A DNA stretch of 64,000 bases from positions 1-64,000 of the forward strand of contig RWJK01000269.1 of the NCBI GenBank assembly GCA_004335835.1, in the 5' to 3' direction. The notes beneath the pieces were generated by a model. It was given only the letters and a program-made list of their open reading frames with translations. It searched no databases and was not told the origin of the DNA. Made by a program: the position numbers and the translations under genes. Origin of the DNA: Scenedesmus sp. ARA3 (lineage: Eukaryota > Chlorophyta > Chlorophyceae > Sphaeropleales > Scenedesmaceae). Positions 42,979 to 55,500 of the stretch are shown piece after piece. The first letter of the stretch is position 1. Every line of letters begins with the position of its first letter.

Positions 42979-44409
42979 GGCAAACAGTTCTGCACTCGAA
43001 GTACTCTGCCAGCAAGGCCAGGAGACGTGTGAAGGAGCTTGTTATTTAGGTAGTGACATATTCGACATCTATTCAAGAAAGTCATCTGCGAACGCGGTGG
43101 ATCTTGCAGTGTGACTAGGAAAGTGCACCCCCTTTCACAGCCGTTCAAATCGTTTATGTAGCGTGATGTAACAATAGAACCCTCGTCATCCCTACTCTGC
43201 TGTGTACAGCTGCGACTGCAAGCATTCTTCTGATATCACTGACTGGTGCAGTGGCTGCGCGGCGGAGGGCTGCTGTGCACAGTCAGGATCAGGTGTGCTT
43301 GTCATAGTGCAGCTTGCCAGTCACTGCCAGTGGCCGTACTGTACTGCAGTCACAGGCCTACTCTCATGCTGTTTGCTGGATGTGTCTGCCGCTGGTGCTG
43401 CCTAGTGTTGTTGAGTGGTTACCCCATGAGGCGGTCATTGCGTGAAAGACGCTTCAAGCATAAAGTTGATGGTCACTGAAAGTTTTGGAAAGACTGTTAC
43501 TCCAATGTGTCCAATGACGAAGCATGGTGCCATGGTACCTTTGTATCAAATGCAGTGATCATGCTGAGCACAGAGTGTGCAGTGACCTGATCATCAGGGT
43601 GCACTGCACTGGCACCATGTCAGCCGCCGTGCCAGCCGCACTCAGTGGCTGTTGGCAATATGCAATGCTCAACGTGCACCCAGCAAGCATGCGTCACCTG
43701 TCGTGCACCGTGCACGTAGTAGTAGTGACTACTGAGGGCACCGACAATGAATGCACTGGCAGTGGCCATAACTGTTCTTGAGTGCGATTCAAAGTAAACA
43801 ATGGCATTGCTGCAAAGATATCCTTTACACCGCTGCACGCGTTCGTACACAAACACTGCATCTAAGATTGGCTGAGGAACCAGAGTCACCATCATGCCGG
43901 GCCATGCGGTCCTGTTGAAGCTGCAGCTGGTGCTGCTCAAGCTTCTGTAGCAGTGCAAATGCTGTGTAAGTCAAGGGCTGGGAGACGTGATGCCACGACC
44001 CCGCCTTCTGGTATGCAGTAAGCACCTGGCTGGCAGCACAGGCTTGCACAGCACCAGGGGGGCGCCTTCAGATTGAACAGAACATAAGAAAGAGCATGGG
44101 CGCACAGCCATGTTCATGCATCATAGCAGATCATGTGTTGCCCATCAAATGCATAATCAAGCAAGTCGGTTGAAAACCCACACATAAATCACACTGGCCG
44201 TATGCATCCTCCTTGGGGCCAACACATTTGCGGCCGCTGCGACATTTACTAAATTTTTGTGACAAAACATCATTGATCAGCTGCATGGGCTCGATGCCCA
44301 TGCAGGCTCTGCTGCAGGAGCATGCTGTTGATGTGCACAGGCACACCCGCATTCATGCTGCACGCTGTCGAGCTTGTCCTCTGCAGGCAGGCGCCTGGGG
44401 CGCCTGTGT
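42979..44409. other. Intergenic, LRR paralogue promoter side to fasciclin 3' end
   Basis: 1.4 kb with few triplet repeats. No ORF here shows local coding features, and I recognise no RNA gene. Confidence 0.5.
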
Positions 44410-47400
44410 CTACGCCAGGTTGGACACGGGTGGCAGCAGCACCGTGTCGATCACGTGGGTCACAGCCTGTAGGCACAGCACACAGCACAGGGCAGGCTCA
44501 GAGTTAACTTGACAAATATTGCAAAACTGTACGGCCCTGCCATGTCTGCGCAGCCTATTCCACCCCCTGTTGATGATAATGTCACTGCGCAAGCCGTTTG
44601 CCATGTTTGCAGATACGTTCCTGCAAGCCGCGAGGCATGCCCCAGCACACATTGCTTGAAGGCTGAGCTGGGCAGTTTATGTGTATATAACATCATCAGT
44701 GATTGAACCGTCAAGGGCTGCTTCTGCGACACCACAGGCCAGCACGTCATGCCGTCACACAGCCCATGGCAGCCGCCTCACCAGGGGTGTGGTGATGTCA
44801 GGCACCAGGATGCCAGCCTGGGCAGCCTCGTTGTTCAGGTCAAGGAACGTGATGCTGCAGCAGGAAGCACACAACAGCGCCAGCACAGGGAAGCTGCTCA
44901 GGAGCGGGTTGTCACGTGACCAGTGGCATGTGAGCAGCACACGAACGCAAGCAGCGCACCACTCGGCAGGAGCGACCTAGAGCACTTCGATGATGTTTAA
45001 GATGTGCAGTACACACTGACAGCAGGGTATCATACGTGTTGGTGTCTGGCTTGAGCACGTCAGCGTTGGCTGTGGACTTGTACTGCAGCTTCAGGCTGGG
45101 CTCCTTCTTGTCGATGCCCAGCAGGGTGAGGCAGGGGTTGAACTGGCGGCAGCAGCGAGGACAGACAGCACAGCAGTTCAGCGGTGGCCTTTGACAGGTG
45201 AAGCCACACCTATAAGTCCAAGCTGGCTTTGGCTGGAAAAGCAAGCTGCTGCAGCAGCATGCTACTAGCATGATGCTGCACATAACATGACCATGCAGCA
45301 CCAAGAGTGATGAGCCTCATGGCCCTGCTTGTGCAATGGCCCTACGCGCTGCATTGTCTGTACCTCTGCCGATCAAGAACAGGGCTCGTCATGAGCTCTT
45401 AGGCAAGCACCTGCTGTTTGTATGAATATAGTGTTTGCTGCTGCAGTTACCATGTTCACAACTGCCGTGGCAGCCGCAAGCTGTGCCTGCTCACTTTGGG
45501 GTTGGTTGTGTACCGCGTGTACTGCAGCAGGCAAGGCAAGCAGGCGGGCAGGCAGGAGGCACACGTGTATTGGTTGGGAGCGCTGTTGCAGCACAGCTTA
45601 GCCGTCTGTACACAGTTTTTTACGCCCATAACATGTGCTGTGCTTGAGGGGGACCTCCACAACACATCACAATGATGATGGCATTGTCGTACTGTTGATA
45701 CTGTGAACCAGATAAACAAACGTGTTCTTCTCAAACAGTATTTCTCTCCACTGGCAGCACTCTCTGCCATCCACCATGCAGTGCTGTGGGGATGGTGCAG
45801 CAGCAGCACACAATTGTTTTCTAACACATCGTCCCCGTCACATCGTACGTAGCATGTCATTACGACAGCTGTCAGCCTGTCAGCAGTGCAGCCGGCTCAC
45901 CAGCAGTCCCTTCACGCTGCCGCCTGGTGCTGGGCAGAGGTGGTAGGCCAGCAGCGCGTACAGCATCTGAGGCGTGGGGATGATGGGGAACTGAGTCAGC
46001 GTGGCAATGATGGCCTGCAGCAGCAGCAGCGGCGGCAGCAGCAGCAGCGGCAGCAGCAGCAGCAGCGGCAGCAGCAGCAGCAGCAGTATGCACCATGTCA
46101 TGGTTGATTTGGTTCCCAAGTGGTTCAAGCTATTGTATGTGTGTTGGCCAGCCGCTGCATGTAGCAGCTCTCGTCAGTGCTAAGACACCTGTTTCTGCCT
46201 GCCGCCGACTTGCGCTGACAGCTCTAAGCACTGCTGCTGCGACAGGCATCACTGCTCCAGCACAGGCAGCAGCGGCTGCGGCCGCACTCACCAGGTTGCT
46301 GGGTGTGGCCAGTGTGCCTGGCGTGTTCTCAATCTGGTCGATGACGCTGATGTTGAGGGCAGCAGACACCTGGTCCACCATGGCCATCAGGGAAGACATG
46401 GTCTGGGGGTAGGCGGCGCCAGCTGCTGTCAGCGACGGGAACACGTCTGACGCGCCCAGCACCTGCGGGTGGGGGGAGCATGTGTCAACAACGTCACGTC
46501 ATGCATGATGGCATGTGTTTTTGATAGCGGTGTTAGATGGGCGAGATTAACAGCCAGCTGCGCGCTGGGCGCAGCATGCAGTATTGTATGACCTGATGAT
46601 ACAATGCGAGCCTTTCAGGCATCCTGCTGATTTGCAAGCAAAGCCAGCCTGGCGGGGATTGCAAGCTGGCATGGTGCACAGCAGCTACAGCAGCCAGCTC
46701 TACATGCTGCACAGTGACTCACCGCGTTGATGCTGTGGATGACGCCACCGCCCTGCACAAAGGTGTCCTTCTTGGCAAACGTCACATTCTTGCCCTGCTC
46801 ATCCACGATGTGTGACACTGGAAACAGGCGCGGCAGTGGCTTGTTGGCCCACGACTTGGCGCTCCACTGCCAGGTCTTGGGGGCAGCCTTGGGCACTGCT
46901 GACTTGTCCACCACAAAGGTGACCCTGTGGGGGAAGGCATTCCAGGACCTGGGTTGTGGCAGGCAGCAGTGCAGGTGTGACATAGCAGCAGAACGCAGCA
47001 GGTGAGAATCAGCAGTGCAATCACATAGGGCAGCAGGAGGTATGCGAGGCCAAACCCAGCCGTGCATCTATCGGGCAGCTGCTGCACATCACACAGCGTC
47101 GGCTCTCATTGCAGCGAGCGCCTCTTGACGGCCTGCAGTATTTTGGTGCAGCAGCTGTGGTTTGCCGTTCGTGTAATTTGAACGCAAGCACCAGGTATGT
47201 GCGCGGCGCATGTTTTGTTACACTGCGCGAGCTAGGCTGCAACTCACATGTAGCGCGTGCTCAGAGCAATGGTATCCAGCTGCCAGGCGGGGGCACTGCG
47301 GCACACACAGCAGCAGCAACAGCATGAAAAGAGCAGCAGGAATGAGCAAGGGTCAAAGCAGGCCGTCAACGTGCAGCCATTGCTGCGCATTGAAGCAAGT

Positions 47401-48602
47401 ATTTCCCGCAACTGCCACAAACAGTGACACCATTCAGTCAAGGACGACTAATGCTGTAGGGAGCATCTGCCAGCGCCCCGCCAGTGACGGGGGATTTACG
47501 GAAGCGGGGGATTTGCGGAAGAGGTGATGAAGCAGCCAGACATGTAAGTGCGCACAATGACATGCCTGTGATACGGATGCGCACAGCAGCACGGCAGCAG
47601 GGCTGCGGCAGCCATGCTGTGATGCGTGCAGCTGTGCTGCAATCAGCAAGAAGTTGATGTCGTTCCATGCTGTTTGCATGGATGCACGTCTGCTGGCCAA
47701 CCTCAGAGGGCTCAGCCGCCTTGTGGGTTGGGGTTTGTGGTTTAAGCCAACCTAGATCCTCTGCTGCCCCCACCTGCGCAGGATGAAGTGGTAGTTGAGC
47801 AGCTTGGCCAGGAAGCTGTTGAACACCTCAGGGTGGGCTGTCACGTCGGCCTTGAACTGCGCAGTGTATGCCGCGACAGCCTGAAGGGGCATCAAGCAAT
47901 TGGCCGGCAGCAGCAGCAGGAGCAGGAGCAGCACCAACGGAGTCAACAGCCAAAGCTGCGGCAATGCGTGTGGTCATTTCTTGGTCTACACAGCATGTTG
48001 CTTCCTTCAGGGTCCTCAGCTGCCAGCAGCAGCACCACCGCCAGCTGCAGTCGTCGCTACATTGCAGCTGGCTTGCCCCTGCACTGCTGCGCACCACTCA
48101 CGTCATTGGTGGGCAGCGCCAGCGTGCCATTGAAGGGCCCAGCCAGGGCAGCATCCAGCCCAATGGCCTTCAGCAGGCCAGCCACAGCACTCAGGCTGGG
48201 CGTGCTGCTGATGTAGGCCCAGGCGGTGGGGCAGCCGCGGCAGCCCTTGGGCGGTTGCACATGCGGCTTCTCAGGCTTGGCTGGCGCTGGCTTGGTGATG
48301 TTGTGGGGGTTGCTGCCGGCGCTGGCGCTGCCTGCAGACAGGGCGCAACATGTTGCGTCACTTGAAGATCAGATGCGGTTGGGTGGCAGTGGGGTGCAGG
48401 CTTGCTGATGTTCACAAGGTGCAGTGGTGGCTTCTACAGGAACTGCGTCACGGCATGCAAGGCCCTTCAGGTTGATGAACATGCAGCATTGGTTGCCAGG
48501 TCACATGCACCAGGCCAATGTCGTGTCAAGCTGCTGTGGTATCACAGAGCCCTCACCAGAGAGCGCCAGGCACACCAGTACTGTCACCAGCAGGATACGC
48601 AT
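44410..48602 (-). CDS. Secreted protein with two fasciclin (FAS1) domains
   Basis: Ten exons in phase: 48602-48557, 48331-48102, 47880-47774, 47295-47248, 46924-46723, 46462-46292, 46014-45901, 45142-45036, 44854-44782, 44466-44410 (384 residues). A classic signal peptide (MRILLVTVLVCLALSG) occupies exon 1. FAS1 domain 1 (about residues 57-215) has TLALPTND, NYHFIL and GGGVIHSINAVL. Domain 2 (about 220-380) has VIDQIENTPGTL, LLAYHLCP, TITFLDLNN and AVTHVIDTVLLP. FAS1 domains mediate adhesion or matrix attachment, and algal homologues are extracellular-matrix proteins. A Pro/Lys-rich, Cys-containing linker precedes the first domain. There is no C-terminal hydrophobic GPI signal, since the protein ends PPVSNLA, so it is likely soluble or wall-bound. 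Confidence 0.85.
46018..46086 (-). repeat. Interrupted CTG/CCG triplet tract at intron 3' end
   Basis: In the fasciclin sense direction a CTG run with CCG interruptions ends in the acceptor of exon 46014. Confidence 0.85.
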
Positions 48603-50183
48603 GGTGGCTGGCAAAGGAGCAGATACAGCCTCTGGCGAGCAGTGACCTGCAGTCAGTGTGATCAACAAGCGCGTTAGGCAAGGATATGCACAAGAGCGAT
48701 TGAGCAGGCGCTGTTATGCACTCCACGTGCAGGCCCTGAGGGGGTGGTGCCTGCGCATTTTCACCCCTCACTCAGGCCGCTGGCACTGACGCAGACCACA
48801 ATCACTTTAAGCAATTGATCGAAAGTTGGAACGAGGCCGCTGCAGTCGGGCTGGCCGGTGGCTCGGTCCAGCTGGCCAGGCCAATGAATCTCAAGCGAAC
48901 TTCACAACAGCACGGATGCGCTGCCAAACCCTTACGTTTAAGCAGATGTTTACAGCTTCACATGTGATTTCTGCTAGCCACCGGTGCTCACACTCACCCA
49001 AGTGCTGCTGCTACTCGTTGTTGAAGTGCTTTTGGCAATACGACGATGCAGAGAGGCTACTGTAAGTATGTATGCGACGGTCACAAATTGCGAGTGGCAC
49101 AATGAACGGACGCGTCATTGCTGGACGCTGTTAGATAAGGTTGCTTAGCTAAAACTTCCCTGCAGCAGTCAGCCACGCTCTGGGATGCACGGGCGCCACG
49201 TCAACAGCCAAATTTTGCTAAAGTTTTGGAACATCAATTTAATACCCGGCGGTGTGCTCGCAAGAGCTGTCATCGCAACGCGTTTCACCGTGAGTGACGC
49301 ATCCGTGATGCATTACGGTTCCTGGACGTTCTGCGTGTGCCCCTCGCGAGAGAACTGATCCAAGGCACCAACAAAGACATACACATTGGCAGTGCATGAC
49401 AACGCTAGCGAGCGAAGAACCGGCTCTGCCATTGCTCAACCGACAGCACCACTGGCAGTGGTACCCGTGCAGAAGCGGGAACCTCTGCTTTGTTTGCTGC
49501 ATCATCCCACCGCGCACCGTAGCTGTGAGTGCCAACATAGCAACCTTATACCAGAATATGTCTGCCACGAACATGCACGAATGAACAATGTCCTGCAGCA
49601 GCTAGGATCTAGAGGTTGCAATCATGGGCAAGACTCTGGCTCTTGCCACGAAGGCACGCTCAGCACAGTATAAAAGACGCGTCTGCACATCATGTGCATG
49701 GTGACTGGCAGTCAGCTGACTGATGGCAGCCCCCATTCACATGGCCAGCAGCTGTCGTTATTGATCACACCAGCCTGCAAGGCATTCACTCATTGCTGCA
49801 TATTGCATTGTTGTCACGGTGTGTCAGACAACGGGAACACAGCCGATTTCGGAGCCGATGGCAGGCTCATCTTGGCGCCCACTGAATCAACCAACACCCC
49901 AAGTTGTCAAGAGTGTTACCCAGGGATACCAAAGCACGCCTGAAGCAGTAGAAGGTGCAGCAAGGCGGAAAGCCGTTGCGGCTACCCGTACAGATAGACA
50001 CGATAATGAAGCAATTACTTGCGAAGACATTGCAGCAAACGACCGACCTCTCGGCAGCACCGGGCCACTGCTGCCATTCACAAAGTAGCGCCTCGCTCGC
50101 AGCACTGCTATTGCTGCTTCTGTCAGCGCCAGGTGTGCTTCACCCCTGCTGCTGCTGCTGCTGCTACAGCCGCCTCTGCCAGC
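48603..50183. other. Intergenic, fasciclin promoter side to plastid protein 3' end
   Basis: 1.6 kb. I see no supported gene. A TATAAAAG motif at 49669-49676 on the plus strand is the only promoter-like sequence I noticed. Confidence 0.5.
49669..49676 (+). promoter_or_regulatory. TATA-box-like motif without an assigned gene
   Basis: TATAAAAG on the plus strand, followed by an ATG at 49692 whose ORF is unremarkable. It could drive a non-coding transcript or be chance. Confidence 0.25.
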
Positions 50184-51459
50184 TCATTCAATGCCTGCCA
50201 GCCGCACTGCTCCGGTGCCCACCACCACGTAGAAGGTGCCCAGCATGAGGCCGATCATGCTGGTGAACGTGCAGAACAGCACCTGGCAGCAGCAGCAGCA
50301 GCAGCACCAGCAGCATGTAACACCACATTAGCACACCCCTACAAAAGCTGGCTGCCTCCCTTGCACAAGCAAGCCAGCAGCACAACAGGTGTGATCCTTC
50401 ACTTGCTGCGGGACTTGGTGTTTCTCCAGCAGCTGTCGCAAGCAAAAGGCAGCCGCAGGATGCTTGTTGCTGGTCTGCAAGCCTAAGCTTGCAGCTGCTG
50501 CATGTGCATGCTGAAATCAGCTGAGCACGACCCACAGCATGCACGGCAGGCACATGCACAGGCACCCTAACATCTGACATACACGCGATCAACAAATCGC
50601 TGAACGGTGCAAAGCACGCGGCTGCCACCACTTCGCCTGATGTGATTTCATGCATGCTGTACGCAGCCAGCTGTGTCATGCAGCAGCACCCCACGCAGGA
50701 GAACTTTGCGCCACAACCAAGCACGCGACCCTGCCTGCCACCTGCACGTCCCAGCCCAGCCCAGCCCAGCCACCACTCACCACTTGTGTGAGGGTGATCC
50801 TGCTGATGATGTTGCCTGGCGTGGGTGCCATCTTCACGATGGGGTCGGGGCCCATGTCGGGCGTGAGGCCGGTCGGCTCCAGCATGGAGCGCGTGCGGCT
50901 GGCAGTGCCAAACGGTGATGCGCTGCTACCAGTGAACTTCGTGGCAACTGGCGCTGCTTTGGCTGCAAACGGGCTGCTAGGAGAGGCTGCAAACGGGCTG
51001 CTGGGGGCGGCCGGCGCGCTGCTGGCGCTACTGCTGCTGCTGGCTGGTGCTGCTGCTGGTGCTGCTGCTGGTGCTGCTGCTGCTGGCTCTGCTGCAGGCG
51101 CAGCTGCTGGTGCTGCTGCTGCTGTGGGTGAGGCTGCGAATGCTGCTGGGATGTCGGCATCTGGGTCTCCGAACTCTGTGGTGTACTTGTCCAGGATGTC
51201 CACCTTGTTGCCCAGCATTTCTGCCCTGTCCCTGCTCACCAGGCGCTTCACCTGAGCTGCTCCCTCATTGAATGGCTCAACACGCCCTGCATGGAGACAC
51301 CAGAAGTTGTTTGCAAGGGGCCTGTGGTGTTGCATGGGCCTCTGGGAGCCGATCAACGCACTCACCAGACTGCGACTGGCACCGGCCCGCCCTGCGCAGG
51401 TTGCTACGGGCTGGCAGCGCTAGGCGCTGCGTGGCTTGCAGGCATGTGCAGGACTTCAT
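50184..51459 (-). CDS. Probable plastid-targeted protein with C-terminal membrane span, unknown function
   Basis: Three exons in phase: 51459-51366, 51286-50781, 50282-50184 (232 residues). Exon 1 (MKSCTCLQATQRLALPARSN, then RRAGRCQ) has the basic, Ser/Ala-rich, acid-free character of a chloroplast transit peptide. The middle holds a conserved-looking RVEPFNEGAAQVKRLVSRDR block, an Ala/Pro-rich linker, and a segment with MLEPTGLTPDMGPDPIVKM. The last exon is a hydrophobic helix (VLFCTFTSMIGLMLGTFYVV, then VGTGAVRLAGIE), so the protein is likely anchored in the thylakoid or envelope. I do not recognise the family. The start ATG is the first in frame with the transit-like sequence. Confidence 0.6.
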
Positions 51460-51892
51460 CGAAGCTGGCTGCTGTGCAATTAACTGCTCTGCAAGCTGGG
51501 AGTGACTGCGTTGTAGATGTAAACTGGGCAGCGCGCTTCAGCTTGAACGATGTGTTACTGCAACCAATGAATCTATTGAGCATGCGACATTCTTGATGAG
51601 ACGCAAGATCGTTGAGACCGAAACAAGCTGAATCTCTGACGTGCTGTCATTTGCTGTTGAAGTGCAGGGCAGCCTTCAAAGGCACGTAAACAGTAGATGA
51701 CTACCAATTCGTTGTGTTGATCAAATCCTGAGGCATGCAGGTCAGCATCGACGCTGCTGGTGGTGCTGGCAGGTCATGCAATACAGGGTGAGCAGTACTG
51801 ACCAGTAGTGAGATGTTGCCCACCCAGCTACATGCGCAACACACATTGGAAGAGAGAAATGATATATTGATAATAATTGCTCTAGGTAATGT
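51460..51892. other. Gap between plastid-protein gene and orphan ORF
   Basis: 433 bp upstream of the plastid-protein start. No feature recognised. Base composition becomes more AT-rich toward the orphan ORF. Confidence 0.4.
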
Positions 51893-52279
51893 TCAAGTTA
51901 CAGGGTAAGTGACCAGTAGTTGCCAACTCCATTTTGTGCCACCCGCGGCCGGAACTTCTACCCAGGCTGTTGGTGGCTGTTCATGCAGTAGCAAGGTGTG
52001 TCTTGCAGGAACGTAGTCATACTGCATGTTATAGGTGACAGACATGCTTGCTTCCAGCACAATGGTTTGAACAGTGAGGACGAAGGCCTCTTGCTTAGGG
52101 GTCAGCTGTAAGCACGTCATCCTCATGACCAGGTTGGAAGCCTCAGAGCAGCTTGCAAGGGTGCGTCCTACCACAGAAGTCTTTAACAGCGTGCTGCTGT
52201 CAGCCGTTGGATGAGTCGTCCCTAGTTGAATGTCGCCTTGCCAGGAAAACCCCATCGCACATGACATGACTGTTTTCAA
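51893..52279 (-). CDS. Orphan ORF in AT-richer island
   Basis: A 128-residue open frame from ATG 52279 to stop 51893. Its codon content lacks the CAG/CTG bias of neighbouring genes. The deduced protein alternates hydrophobic and polar residues in a beta-rich pattern (for example VLTVQTIVLEASMSVTYNM) and has no motif I know. The frame is open for about 17 more codons upstream, so it may be the last exon of a split gene. It could be an inserted foreign sequence or a lineage-specific gene, and coding status is unproven. Confidence 0.35.
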   Translation of the reverse strand: MKTVMSCAMGFSWQGDIQLGTTHPTADSSTLLKTSVVGRTLASCSEASNLVMRMTCLQLTPKQEAFVLTVQTIVLEASMSVTYNMQYDYVPARHTLLLHEQPPTAWVEVPAAGGTKWSWQLLVTYPVT

Positions 52280-52458
52280 ATTTATCGACGTTCTAGCACG
52301 GAACTGATTGAAGGATCCACAACATACACCGTATTATTTGAGATTACCTGTGTAGTTACATGAACGACACCAGGCCACGCCAACTTTACGCAGCTCGCTG
52401 CTTGGTCGACAACCTGCACTTATCTCAGCTATCCCCCCTGTAGTTTCCTTGACAGCGC

Positions 52459-52466
52459 TATATAAG
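52459..52466 (+). promoter_or_regulatory. Candidate TATA box of the SNF2 helicase gene
   Basis: TATATAAG 106 bp before the start codon at 52572, on the correct strand. Confidence 0.45.
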
Positions 52467-52571
52467 TTATGTATCAGTCTGAAACATGATCTTATGCGTG
52501 CTAGGGACCAGCGGCCCCTGCTCAGCACGCAGCAGTAGGGCAGGAACAGCAGAACACCACACGGGCATCCA

Positions 52572-55500
52572 ATGGCGTCCCAGGACGACTTTGACGACAT
52601 AGTGAGTGCCTTATCCTACCACAGCACCGTAAATACAGGGCTGTCATGGTTCAGCTGAACTCTGTTTTCTGGTGCTGCAGGACTGGGAGCAACTCGACAA
52701 TGCTGTGCAAGAGCATGCAGCTCAGAAGTCGCAACATCAACATCCTACACAGCTTTCGGGCCATCAGCAGCCACAGCAACTGCCTGCAGCAGTGCTTAGG
52801 CCAGCAGCATCATGGCAGTCAGCCCAGATGGCCCCTCAAAAGCAATGGGTGCAGCAGCATGCAACAGGTCAGCCAGCTGCGGCACTTGGAACAACCCAGC
52901 AGCAGCAGCAGCACAGCCAAGGCATACAGAGGCGGCAGGCGGGTCTGCAGCCCCAGAGCAGCAATGTGCAGCTGCCATGGAGTATGTTCTGCAGCCAGGC
53001 CCCTGTGCAAGGCAGCAGCTGCATGGGCTGGGCCAGCAAGCGCTTGCAGCCTAGACAACAGCAGCGCCAGCAACATTGTGTGCAGGGCAGCGGTCACTGC
53101 AGCAGCTTGAGCGGTTCGAAGCAACACCTGGCTCAACAGCAGTGGCAGCAGCAGGAGCAGCAAGCATGGCAGCAGCCCCAGCAGCAACAACAACCGCAGT
53201 GCATGCAGCAGCAACGCAAAAGCTCGGCAGCACCACTGCCCACCAAGCTGCAGCTGCAGCAGCCACATGTGCAACCGTTACAACCTCAGCCTCAGCAGCA
53301 CCAGCAACAGTTACAGCAGCCTTTATTGCAGCAGCAGCCGCATCCGCCATGGCTAAGATGTGAGCAAGGGCAGCAGCAAGGGCAGTGCGGCCAGCAGCAA
53401 CATCAACCGCATGCACCGCCACAGCCACCTCTACCTCAGCAGCAGCAGCAGCAGCAGCAACCCTGGGGCCAGAGCTATCAGCAGCCAAACGTGCAGCATC
53501 AACAGCCAAGCATGCAGCAGGGCGGCCAACCCTGGCAGGCGCCAGGCGGCAGCGGCTCTGACAGAGGCTGCGGTGCCGCCCTGCCGCCACCGCCAGGCCA
53601 GCAGCTGCCGGTGGAGCAGCCGCCGCCGCCGCCGCCGCAGCAGCGTGGCGGCTGCGACGCCCAGCAGCCAGCAGCAGGCAGCGGCATGAGCAAAGCAGCT
53701 GGGGCCATGGCTGCAGGCACGTGCCCGCCTGCTGCTGCTGCTGCTGCTGCTTCTGGCGGCTTGTGTCCACCCGCAGCTGGCTCAGGGGCTATGTGCCAGC
53801 CTGCTGCAGCCTCAGGCGGGCCTGCTGCGGCAGCGTCTGGCGGGCCGCCTGTCAGCTGCGGCCCGATTGTGTGCAGCGCCAGGCTGCAGCTGGGGCCCAA
53901 GGGCCTGCTGGAGGTGCGTGGCTGTTTGTGTTTGTGTGGGCCTGGCTGCATGCAGCAAGACTGGCGCAGCTTCGTAAGCAGTGTATGCCTGCAGCGGAGG
54001 TTTTGCTGATGCGTTGCTTTCTAGACAGCAGGTGCCTGTGTGAACAGCCTGCATACCAGACCTGCTTGCCTGTGTCACTGCAGGTGAGCCTGCATCTCTG
54101 CAGATCCCAAGCAGTTGTAGCACAGCGACACTGCACACAGTTTTGGTGCCATGTTTCCCGGAACGCTGGGACACACTCATTCGCTGCTTTATGCTACAGT
54201 CAAAGCAATGCATGTCTACACAATGCTGTGCGCGTGTGTTGTGCCGTGCTGCTGTGCGCCTGCCGTGCTGTCAGGTCGTCTTCACCGGCTGGCACGAGGA
54301 GATTGTGGCAGCCTGCCTCAGCATCCCCGGCGCGCGCCGCGCTGATGCAGCCAGCTGGTGCAAGCGCTTCCTGCTGCCTGCCGACAAGGTGGTCCAGTTG
54401 GAGGGCCTGCTCAAGGAGCTCAAGGTGGGGGCAGGGAAGGCGGGGCCGGGGGGTGGCGGGGCCTGGACGGGGGCGGCGGGGCTGAGTGCTCAGTACTGAG
54501 TGCGTAGAGCAGAGGGCAGATCAGCAAGGACCAAGAGTGAGGGGTCGCGGTTGTTATGTGCTTGGCATGGGTGCACATGCTCATCAGCACGGTGTCTTAC
54601 TGTGTGCCGACAGCGGGGCTGCCTCAAGCATGCGGCATGCTGCTTGCTGTGCGCCACGTCGTGCAGGCTGTGCGGGTGACCAAGTTGGAGCCGCTGCCTG
54701 ACCTGGTGGGCAAGGTCATGGCAGCACACCGCCGCCAGCCTGATGACAGCAGCCTGTACGAGGCCCTCGGCAAGCTGCAGCTGGCCCCAGGGGAGAGCCT
54801 GGAGCAGCGCATGATGCCTTTCCAGCGGCAGGGCGTGCAGTTTGGGCTGAGAGTGGGCGGGCGGCTGCTGATTGGTGACGAGATGGGCCTGGGCAAGACG
54901 GTGCAGGCGTGCGCGCTGGCCAAGTGCTACCAGGCGGAGTGGCCGGTGCTGGTGGTGACGCCCTCCTCGCTACGGTGCGCTGGGGGCAGGCGGGGGTGGT
55001 TGGAGGGCTGCAGTGCTTGCAGGGGGTGCCGGCACAAGTGTCATGCATGCACCATGTCTTGCACTGCGTAGAGTGTATGTGGTGCGGCTTGCGCCATGCT
55101 GCCATGCCGTGCTGTGCTGCCCTGCAGACTGCTGTGCTGTGCGACTAACTGCGTGTCACCGACGCCCATGCGTGATCTTGCTTGACACGCACGTACACCT
55201 CTTTGTGCTGCGTGCTGCAGGCTGTCGTGGGCTGCCGCGCTGTACGACTGGCTGCGCGTGACTGAGGACCGTGTGCTGGTGGTGCTCAAGCGGGCCGACA
55301 TGCAGCGCCTGGCGGACGCGCCCAGCGAGGCTGCCGCGCGGGCCATGTACGACTTTGTGGTGCTGAGCTACGACCTGCTGAAGGATGGCGCTGGGCTGCT
55401 GGAGCAGCTGGGCTGCCAGGTGGTCATCCTGGATGAGAGCCACTGCATCAAGAACCCCAAGGTAGGTGCTGGAAGTTATATGTCAACACCCACAGCTCTG

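Noticed and set aside
53051..53770. Minus-strand Ala-rich ORF of 239 codons
   Set aside because: It is the complement of the Gln-rich helicase exon; the plus strand has the consistent gene model.
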